A stretch of DNA of 64,000 bases from Nemophila menziesii (lineage: Eukaryota > Streptophyta > Magnoliopsida > Boraginales > Hydrophyllaceae). Below the pieces are notes generated by a model. That model was not told the DNA's origin. It searched no databases and saw only the letters and a list, made by a program, of their open reading frames with translations. The DNA lies in the NCBI GenBank assembly GCA_029959085.1, contig JARWIR010000005.1, positions 2,296,501 to 2,360,500 of the forward strand, written 5' to 3'. Shown here in pieces: positions 19,498 to 28,488 of this stretch (its first letter is position 1; every line of letters starts with the position of its first letter). The position numbers were made by a program, and so were the translations under genes.

Positions 19498-22268
19498 CTA
19501 AGTTAAAACTCGGGACGAGACCGCCGCAAGCCTAGAGTAAAACTCCTAAGCCTGCAAGGCCGTCTTTCCTTTCGAAAATAGTAAAACCACACACCGAATA
19601 AAAATTAGAAGAACTAAACCTTAATTTATTTTAGTAATTATCCAAAAGATCATAATAATATAGTACAACAAAATATTATCAATATAAAATAGAGATAAAT
19701 GCCAATAGAGTCCCAGAACCTAACTTCCCACCCCCAACAAGTCCAGACCCTCATTTCTACCCAAAGAGGTCCACACGTTTTAATATTATGCCATCTTTGC
19801 CCTCATGCAGAATCGGATAAAATCAAATATTTCCTTTATTCTCGCATTTAACCAACCCATATTATTAGCTAATATAATCAAATCCCTTAAATTTTGCACT
19901 TCGTTATGGTAAGCTTTTTTAATGAATCAACAACTCTATTATCTCACACACCATCGTTTATCAACTACAACAATACACAGCAATCCATTATTCATCAATC
20001 GTATGCAAGGTATGTCTTTTATTTCTTTCTTATAGTTTGATGTTTTAAGGTCTTTGTTTTCTGTAATGAAGAGTAATATTTGCAGATAAGAAAAATATAA
20101 CATTAGTTGATTAAGGTCTTTTCTTGACGAGAAGTTCACTTCTCAGGCACCAGTAGAGGGTAGCTTGGAGAAAACAGCTGCTTCTTTAATGTAAGTATCA
20201 GCTTTTCTTGGTTTATAAATTGAGAAAATAACAGTATATATTGTTTGAATATCTTAATTTGTTGTTGAACTTAGAGCATCAGTGCTTTTTATTGAATTAA
20301 GTGCGGAACTTTACAAAGCTGGTGTACCAGACAACATTGAAGCCGACCCAACAAGCAGCACCCAACCTCCCGTTCTTCTCCATCGAAGCCGACCCATGCA
20401 CCATCGTTCTTCCTTCAACACCGACCACCACCAAACTCCATTCACGCCGTCCCTCTTGATCCAAATTCTGACCATCAGCGCATGACATCCGACCCACCAT
20501 AACCCATTAATTTTAAAATGCAACCCATCAATATCATACACATAACACACTACCAATATACGACAGCACTAAAGGCTAACCCACCGAACTCAACATTCAC
20601 ACCATCGATATGACAAAGCATTACCCATCATCTTCATTCCCACCTTCATAGTCTGCACCAGTTTTTGCTAACCCAACGACCTCAACATTCACACCATCGA
20701 TATTACAAAGCATTACCCATCGAGTTTAGTGGACAACCCACCATCGTCCATTTGAATAAAAGTTTCAAATTTTTCATCAGTTGCTGCATTTGAATTTTTA
20801 TTAGTTACTGATTGTAATTTTTCTTGGTTATTGATTTGATTGATTGAATGATTTTAGCGAATTTTGTTTGTTTTAATTTCTTTGTTTTAAATTATAACTG
20901 ATTGCATGATTTTAGCGTTTTTTTTTTCAACAAATCTCCAATTAATGGGTAACTAGGGGCAAGTCTGTCATTTGCGGTGGGCTGGACCTGATAGGCAATC
21001 ACTGATTACTTGTGGACTCTATAAGGAAATCACCCTATAAAATAATCACGACAAAAATGTTCAGTTAACCTTAGACACTGATTTTAACCTATTTAGTTAC
21101 GGACAAAAACTGCGTTTAACCCGTGCAACGCCGGTCAAAAACTGCATTTAACCCGTGCAGCGTCGGTCAAAAACTGTGTTTAACCCGTGCAGCGCCGGTC
21201 AAAAACTGCGTTTAACCCGTGCAGCGCCGGTCACAAACTGCGTTTAACCCGTGCAGCGCCGGTCAAAAACTGCGTTTAACCCGTGCAGCGCCGGTCAAAA
21301 ACTGCATTTAACCCGTGCAGCGCCGATCAGAAACTGCATTTAACCCGTGCAGCGCCGGTCAAAAACTGCATTTAACCCGTGCAGCGCCGGTCACAATTTT
21401 ACAAAGCCATCACATAACGATAGGCAATAAGTGCACCCCTCGCATAACATATACAAATACATTGCTTACAATACTAACTTCTGGAACTTTCTCATACATA
21501 CCTAAACATATATTTCAATAGATTTGGTAATTAACTAGAAATATTGATAGAATTATAGGTCAAATAGAAAGAAAAGGGTCAATAAGATGTTAATCGATCA
21601 CATCAGAAATTCCTAAAGAATGATAGGAATATTTTTAGATTAAAAGATGACATATTCATTTTAAAAGAATACTTTTGCAATTAAACAATCTCAAATACTT
21701 GCAAATGAAAGCTACATGTGATATTCATATACATGGAACCTTCTTTGTAAAACCCATTAAAAAGGGATAATTATTCAGTTGAAGCTCAAGAATTATACAA
21801 GCACAGCTTAAATTAAATCAAAGAGGAGAACAATCAAAATTACCTCAATCATTCCAAACCATCCATCATTAATCTGATTATAAGAATACTCGAGTGTAAT
21901 TATGAAATTTCACCTATTTTAGAAGCATCCAATTTGCTCGAGTTTAGTCTTCAATTCTATTCCCTCTTCCCTATCTGTCTTCTTCACGCTCTCTTTTATT
22001 TGTTCTCCCTCCTTCCCGTTTAGAGGTTCGTAGCTTTTTCTTTTTCTTTTCCTTTTTTTTTTTTTCCCAAAAGTCTAAAACACCCTTCTCAACACCTAAA
22101 AGTCTCTAGATTTTTTAATAGATGTTTTATTAAAAAAAAAGCCCTTATCAATTAAATATTTAAAATAAATCTAAAATATCATCCAACGTTTTATAAATAT
22201 ATCATTTCACCCTTTAAAAGTTAGTCTTACTATATAACTTCCAAAATAAATTTCAGGGATATCACACT
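19479..22268. mobile_element. LTR-like fragment (tentative)
   Basis: The stretch begins TGTCACGCCCCGAAATTTA and ends with AAATTTCAGGGATATCACA, so it has TG...CA ends, with CTCTTTCCCTC and TTTCGTCCTCGAAAC just outside the right end. Such ends and flanking phrases resemble long LTRs of plant gypsy-type elements. It contains a 32-bp GC-rich minisatellite and no recognisable coding sequence. No second LTR, polyprotein or target duplication is visible, so it could be a solo or truncated LTR or an unrelated non-coding repeat. Confidence 0.35.
21104..21393. repeat. 32-bp minisatellite, nine copies
   Basis: Nine head-to-tail units of 32 bp share the core GTTTAACCCGTGCAGCGCCG with a few substitutions, mostly G/A at a CpG (TGCGTTT versus TGCATTT). 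The block is far more GC-rich than its surroundings. Units are contiguous without unique spacers. Confidence 0.95.
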
Positions 22269-22611
22269 CTTTCCCTCTTACAATAAGTTTCGTCCTCGAA
22301 ACTTTACTCCCTCAACTATAAACATTTATGTTCCCAAAAAAGAAAGTTAAAAAAAAGAAATGCTGAGGACGGATGACAAAGTTTAATGTACAAGAAAAAC
22401 ACATGTGTCCAACTTCTAAAATGATCTAATATGAACTTCTTACTCTTTCTACTCATAAGTTATGAAATAGACTCTACTACAAAATTCGAAACACCACTCT
22501 CTCTCCTCATTGATAATCACCATATTCTCGTTTACTTTCTCCTATCATAGTTATTTTCTTTTCCATATGTATCCTCGACAGACTTTTCTATATCATACTC
22601 TCTCATCATCC

Positions 22612-22960
22612 TTATCTTCCCTTATCTTCCACATATTTACCCAATCCACATAGTTTAGTACTTGAATTCAGAGTTGGCACCTTCCCGATTGACTTGCATC
22701 CCCAAATATTAAGCCATTCAAGATTTGTCAATCGGTCAACACAATCAATTTTTTTTTGCAAAGGTTTTTGTAGCAAAATCCATAAAGGTTTTTGTAGCAA
22801 AATACATAAAGGTTTTTGTAGCAAAAAAACATCCAACTGGTTTAACGATTGCAATTCTTCTATACCTTGATCTTAACGAGATTTACACACCTAGGTATCA
22901 ATAACTTAGTAAGCTTCTTCAGTTTCGAAATATTAGGCAATTTCTCAAGCGATTAAGTTG
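22612..22960 (-). pseudogene. LRR resistance-gene fragment
   Basis: Minus-strand pieces read LPNISKLKKLTKLLIPRCVN, then (after a stop) ELQSLNQLDV and LTNLEWLNIWGCKSIGKVP. These follow the LxxLxxLxxLxLxxCxxL pattern of the C-terminal leucine-rich repeats of plant TIR-NBS-LRR immune receptors, where this domain senses effectors. Between the last two pieces a 24-bp unit is repeated three times (about 22758-22828, LLQKPLCI in translation), which is not LRR sequence. No NBS or TIR domain is nearby, so it is an isolated, decayed fragment. Confidence 0.6.
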
Positions 22961-23119
22961 AAACTGACAGCACACATTCTCCCAAAAACTAAATTAAACC
23001 CAAAAACTAAAGTAATAGCTCGTGGCCATTGTTTTCTCATACGCAAAAAGATTAATTTCATCTCGTTAAAAGGCGTAAGAAAAACTCGTAAAAACGCCAA
23101 AAAGAAAAAAGTCTAATTA

Positions 23120-23425
23120 CTATACAATATGTTGATTTTCTTGTACCTGATCAGTAGTACTAGAATTGTCATAAACATTAATTAACATTTGTAAAATGTT
23201 AACTTGATTTTTGAGAAGTACAATGTAGTTAGCTGTTTCTTGAAACAATTGATCAGCTTTAATATCACCACCATTGTTTGTCGGAATAAGGTTCCTGAGT
23301 GCTTCAAGCTTATCGGAAACCACCTTCGAACTACCAGTAACGATGTTTCTTGTTGAGCTCTTATGAGTTTTACAAAGCCTTCGTTGATTCGTGGTTGATC
23401 TTCTTCTTGCTCTTCTCATCGCCAT
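23120..23425 (-). CDS. UPBEAT1/IBH1-like atypical HLH protein
   Basis: A 101-residue protein from an ATG at 23425 (MAMRRARRRSTT). An Arg/Lys-rich N terminus (residues 1-30) precedes a helix-loop-helix at about 35-85: VSDKLEALRNLIPTNNGG, then DQLFQETANYIVLLKNQVNI. The helix-2 block LFQETANYIVLLKNQV is characteristic of plant non-DNA-binding HLH proteins of the UPBEAT1/IBH1/PAR1 type. These act in the nucleus by dimerising with other bHLH proteins; UPB1 regulates peroxidase genes in roots. The length fits this group, which usually has no intron. It is the only intact gene between 9 and 50 kb outside transposons. The exact orthologue is uncertain. Confidence 0.8.
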   Translation of the reverse strand: MAMRRARRRSTTNQRRLCKTHKSSTRNIVTGSSKVVSDKLEALRNLIPTNNGGDIKADQLFQETANYIVLLKNQVNILQMLINVYDNSSTTDQVQENQHIV

Positions 23426-23429
23426 TGTT

Positions 23430-25451
23430 ATTGAGCTTTAAACTAACGTTCAAATTTTCCGGCTAGTCGGGAATTGAACGTGAAATTTAGTGTTGTATGG
23501 AAATGACAAGTGTAGCTGAAGGTTCTCTAGGTGTTTAAGTAAGATAAACTTTGACCATTTTGCCATTTGTGTATGAATATATTACAAGTATGACATTATT
23601 TTTAGCTTTTTCTGTGTGGTTTTGAATACATTATAATGAAATATCTTCTCCATGTGGGGGTAAATATATTTTTGTGATTAAATTAATCGAAATGATATAT
23701 TAATGTTTATTTATTTATTTATTTGTTTATTTATATAAGATGTACTATTTGTCAGTATAAGTGTAACTTTGAAGTTCGATTAGATAAGGTTTACTATAAT
23801 CAACAATTTCTTTTTATGCTTCCAAGTCTTTTTGCTATATTTGGCAAATGGGTAATTTTTTGAAAAGAAAACTATGTCTTATTTCTAGTCTTTCTTTTTG
23901 TCAAATGTCTTATTTCTAGTCAACTATAAGTCTATCTTTTTCTTTTTTTTCTTAACGAAAGTTGATGTGCCAATTTATCGTCCTAAACGATTCCGATTTT
24001 AAAAACTCCTATGATAATGTTGCTGACCTCTATCGCTTGACCCGTGGCTCTGCATCTAGCTTTCCTTGTGAAATTGTCCGCATAACTGTTCAATCATCTC
24101 GGTAAATGCCGATAAAATATCGGGTCATAATTTTCCGTCATCCTCCAAATCTTCCTGATGATCGGTAGACTTGTCCATTTTGCTGCTGATGCCCGCCTAA
24201 TAAATATAAGTCTATATTCAAATCTAAATTATGCAAAATATGTTATGGTAGGTAAAATAGTAACACTAATAGAATGAAATAGCTTAAACGATATATATTT
24301 CAAAATCCCAACGATCACACAAAGTTGAAATTTAAAACAGAATTTACACGGTTATTAAAATTTTGAGTAATAATAATAAAATATTTACGTTAAAAAAGAT
24401 ATTTCGAGTACAAGCGGTATCTCCAAATTAAAATACTATACTACTTGATGCGCATAAATTATTAAAAAGATGGATAGTTTAAGAGTTTTTGGGTGTTTGA
24501 TTCTTTTGTTGATAAGTTTCCAATGACTTTTCAAACCTCTATATATAGTGGTAACATTTCAAAAATGTTATTACATAAAAACCAATAATAAAACACGACA
24601 TAATGTATGTCATAAACACGCCCATCATAAAAGCCAAAATCGTTACTCTTTTCTTAAAAACTAGCATAAACATGGATGTTTTATTTGACAAAGGGGAAAC
24701 GAATATGGTCATCACTCGTAACTTCTGAGTCATAAGCGTGGGAGTTGTCGTTGGGGATGAGTTCAGACTGTTAAGAATGAAATCCATAAAGATGATCGAC
24801 ACCTCTTCGGTAGGTACAAGACGACTCAATCCCGTCTCGACAAATACTTGCTCTCAAAAAATGTTTTTATTTTTTTGATTCCTCAAACTCCACAATTCTT
24901 CCACGGCCACCTCCCTCTCCCTTTCCCTTGTCAGCGCCTGTACGGCTGGGTGGGTGATAGTGGTGCTCGTGTGTAGGTTATTCACATTTCTCCTTTTGTT
25001 TCTTTAGTCTTAAATCTTTTGAAATGATACAAAGAGAAAATATTATAACATATCCATTTTTTATGTAAGACTTTTTCTTAAAAACACGCTCGCATTTCTT
25101 TTTCTTCAAAACCATTAATTTTTTTTTTAATATCACACAATATGAGATATTTAATAAGTAGAAGAGATAAAATAAAATAAAAAAATAATATATCAATAAT
25201 ACGACAATCATGAATACTTGAGAACTAAAAGTTTAATTGATCCAAGAAAAATATCTAAATTAAGTATAAATAAATAGAGAATTATATGTTGAATGAAGAT
25301 ATGGACCTAATTAGTTTCAAATTGAAAACATGGGAAATGAAAAAAAGGAAGAAATGTGTATAAGCCAACCTGCAGATGATAGTTCCCATTATTTTGTGAA
25401 TCAACCCCCTCAAATTTATGGTCCACAACATTAAATTTTGGCACGTTGATG
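23430..25451. other. Upstream region of the HLH gene and AT-rich spacer
   Basis: This should hold the promoter of the minus-strand HLH gene. No convincing TATA box was picked out. The rest is AT-rich with short frames that match nothing recognised. Confidence 0.4.
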
Positions 25452-25466
25452 AAGTTATACTATAGG

Positions 25467-25786
25467 GCGGTGGGAGTTTAGGTAGTCGGTATGTTTCAAT
25501 TGTGAGCAAATGTCATGCATTACTTCGTGAATTTCCTGATCTTGAAGTTTGTCATGTGTATCGCGAAGCTAACTATTGTGCTGATAAACTTGCAAGGGAA
25601 GGGGCGTTGCTTTGTAATAGTCCAGAAGTTTTTAATGATCCACCCGATTTTCTTTGGAAGTTGATTACACGAGACAGAAGTGGTTGCGCAACTACTAGAG
25701 TTGTGTTAGATAGACAATAAGTACTTGTTGCTCTTTATGTAATCTCTTGTTCTTAACGGCTTTATAGCCTCTCATGTATGCGAAAA
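25467..25786 (+). mobile_element. 5'-truncated LINE with RNase H tail
   Basis: A 320-bp insert between perfect 15-bp duplications AAGTTATACTATAGG (25452-25466 and 25787-25801). Its frame reads GGGSLGSRYVS, CHVYREANYCADKLAREGA and WKLITRDRSGC, ending at 25720. This is the end of a plant LINE RNase H domain with the final catalytic Asp intact (CADKLA). The 3' UTR ends in the stem-loop GGCTTTATAGCC, then TCTCATGTATGCG and an A-run. It is the same family as 9569-9899, in opposite orientation. Confidence 0.9.
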
Positions 25787-26019
25787 AAGTTATACTATAG
25801 GAACATTGGGACCATTGCAATGATCACAAATTTTTTTCTCTTTTAGTAATATGGGGAAAAATAAATTTAACCGGCCATTATTTTTTTCAATTGGTGAGAT
25901 AAATTAGGAGAAGAGGTCGAATAGGGAAAATATCATATATTTTAGAGTAAATCGACGCACACCACTTACCTACCATCTTTCACTAATAGACGGTTGGCGG
26001 GATGATTTCTGAGTTCTTA

Positions 26020-26467
26020 GGGAATGTTTGGATTAAGGAGGGATTCTTTATTAAAAGATAGGGAGGAAGAGTATAACAAGGGATTGGAAAGGAAAGTATT
26101 TAACTTGTTTGGATTGAATAAAAAGAGAAGGGGAGATTTTATTAAAGGATAACATTTATCCGGTGTTTGGATTAATAGAATAATGGGAGGAAGGGATTCT
26201 TTTTATAACTAAATGACCCATATACCCCTATTAAAATATTTTACAAAGAAAGAATAAGGGTAACTTAGACATTACAACGTAATAAAATAATCCTTCCTTC
26301 CTAATCCCACCGAATTGGAGGGATTGAATATATGGGTTCGTAAGGGATTGCAAGTATCCTTTAATAAATTATCCCTTCTACTTATTTCCAAAACAAACAA
26401 GGGATGGGATTGTCATTATCCTTTAATACAATCCCATCCCTCCCAATCCCTCCATCCAAACATACCC
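26020..26467. mobile_element. 448-bp MITE with TTA duplication
   Basis: The ends GGGAATGTTTGGAT and ATCCAAACATACCC are inverted repeats flanked by TTA (26017-26019 and 26468-26470). GGGAGGAAGGGATT-type motifs recur inside in both orientations. A 3-bp TTA/TAA target and a G-rich terminus are typical of PIF/Harbinger (Tourist-like) MITEs. No protein is encoded. Confidence 0.85.
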
Positions 26468-26873
26468 TTAGTGTGAAATTTTTTCTTTACATCATGTCAT
26501 ATTGTCAAAATTTGACAACAAACTAAAAATTTACATGAGAGATAAAATGTATATTTTTTATGAAAATATTCGTGATGCGAGTAAGCTGGTACAGATTATT
26601 CATAAAAAGAATATAGAAAATTTGATAACAAACCAAATCATATATTTTGCTACAGCATTTTGTATCGCCTTGTTCTTATTAAAATCTCCAGGTTAACCCA
26701 CTATGACCTTGGTTAGGATATTTAAAATATTACATTGTTTAATTTTAAGATTTTTTTTTAATAATATTTTTTTTATTTTTTTAATACTCTTGTGAAATAT
26801 TATAAACCAGCGTAAAAGAGAAACAAGAAACAAAAAATACATATACTAATGATATGTAAACCAGAAAGGTTAA

Positions 26874-27105
26874 GTGCCCGTTTGGAAGTGGTTTTTTGGA
26901 GAAGCACTTAAAAGTGCTTTTAGCATTTTAAGAGTTTTTTTTACTTTAAAAAGCACTTTTTTGAGAAGCACCAAATAGGTGCTTCTTAAAAAAAGCACTT
27001 AAAATAATTTTAGATTTCAAGATTATTTTTAATAATTTTTTTAAAATTTGAATTTTATTCTAAAAGCGCTTTTTTACTCTAAAATAAGCACTTCCAAACG
27101 GGCCC
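26874..27105. mobile_element. 232-bp MITE, first copy
   Basis: The ends GTGCCCGTTTGGAAGTG and CACTTCCAAACGGGCCC are inverted and flanked by TAA (26871-26873 and 27106-27108). The interior has repeated AAAAGTGCTT/AAGCACTTTT motifs able to fold into a long hairpin. It is Tourist-like. A copy of identical length lies at 41934-42165. Confidence 0.88.
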
Positions 27106-27108
27106 TAA

Positions 27109-28352
27109 GAATAAGTAGATAGTATATTATGAATAAATAGTTGTTTTAATATTAGAGAATAAAATCATATTTATAAATTTAATAATTTGGTCAACAAGAA
27201 AAATAATTTAATGTGCATAAAACTAATATTGCATTAACTAAGAAACAAATAAAATATAAAATAAACTACCCAATATTATAAAGATATATAGGTATTATAT
27301 TAATGTAACAAAATTAAAATTTGGATCATTATTCTAATGATTAAGAATTTGATGAAAGTGTAAATGTGGAGCAGTGAGTAGCCTACACAATCCGTCTAGA
27401 CATTTAAAAGTGCATCTAGCTTAGAAATTCTTTTGATTAGGGTACAAGAAGGGTAGAAAATTCGTCTAGATATCGGTCTATTAATGGATCATCCGATCTT
27501 TATTAGACCGTGACCACCCGATTAATCAAACCTCTAAACTAATAAGACAAACAAACAATCAATAAAATATTTTTTAACCTTGACATCTAATTACTAATTT
27601 GTTGACTAGCACGTTGTATAAAAAATAAAAAGTCTCACCCAGTCTAATAATTAATAAAAATTACAAAGAATCACTTAATTTAGAATTTGAACCGGTAAAA
27701 AAAAACTTAGATTTCTTTAAATTTTATACCAAAAATTACTATTTCTCTGTCTCACAAATAATATCTAACTAGCTTTTCACAAATATTAAAAAATATAGTA
27801 ATTACATTTCTCATTTTTAAAATATCCTTTATTAAATGTATAGAATTTTTCACTATTTATTGAAAATATAAATTTGAATAATGTAATAAAAGTAATAGTA
27901 GAAGAAATTGAAAAAATATCTTAAAATTTTAAATAGATAATAATTTTGAAACATAATTTTCAGTAAGTGGATGTAAATATTTATGGGACAAGAAAGAATA
28001 TTATTTTTTATTAAAATTTCTATTATTATATTGAATTATCTATTTTAGACATATTGTGATTAAATTATTAATGAAGTAAACATATTAGTACTGAAGATAA
28101 ACAAAATAGCTTAAAATTTGATTTATTCGGTGTCTAGATATTTGTAATATTCTATCTTTCGACTCGTGTCTAACTTTTTTTTAGAACGCTAATACTTTTG
28201 GTAGAATAAAGTAGATGGAAAAATCATTAAATTACAAAAATTAAAATAATGTAATATTTTAGATATGTATAACTCTCCACTTTTTAATCTAAAGTTATAT
28301 TTAATCAACTACGGGAACAATCAATATATAGTGATCCAAAATGATTATTTTG
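27109..28352. other. AT-rich spacer, no gene seen
   Basis: Very AT-rich sequence with no frame, repeat or family signature that I could support. Confidence 0.5.
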
Positions 28353-28422
28353 AAATAAGTTGGTTGTTTCTCAACCCACAAAGATATTGCTCTTTGTGGG
28401 TTGAGAAACAACCAACTTATTT
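28353..28422. repeat. Snap-back inverted repeat at the LINE 5' junction
   Basis: Arms 28353-28383 and 28392-28422 are perfect 31-bp inverted complements with the 8-bp loop ATATTGCT. The loop and the four innermost bases of each arm (AAAG and CTTT) form the 16-bp LINE target duplication (28380-28395). The 27 bases beyond it are thus an inverted copy of the target flank placed between the duplication and the LINE sequence. Confidence 0.95.
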
Positions 28423-28488
28423 GATGAAAGTGTGAAGAGATTATCCTAAAAAAGAATCAAAAATTTTGAGAAGAAAGAATCAGCAGGG

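Noticed and set aside
21104..21393. Regularly spaced repeats resembling a CRISPR array
   Set aside because: Units are contiguous with no unique spacers, the DNA is from a plant nucleus, and no cas genes exist.
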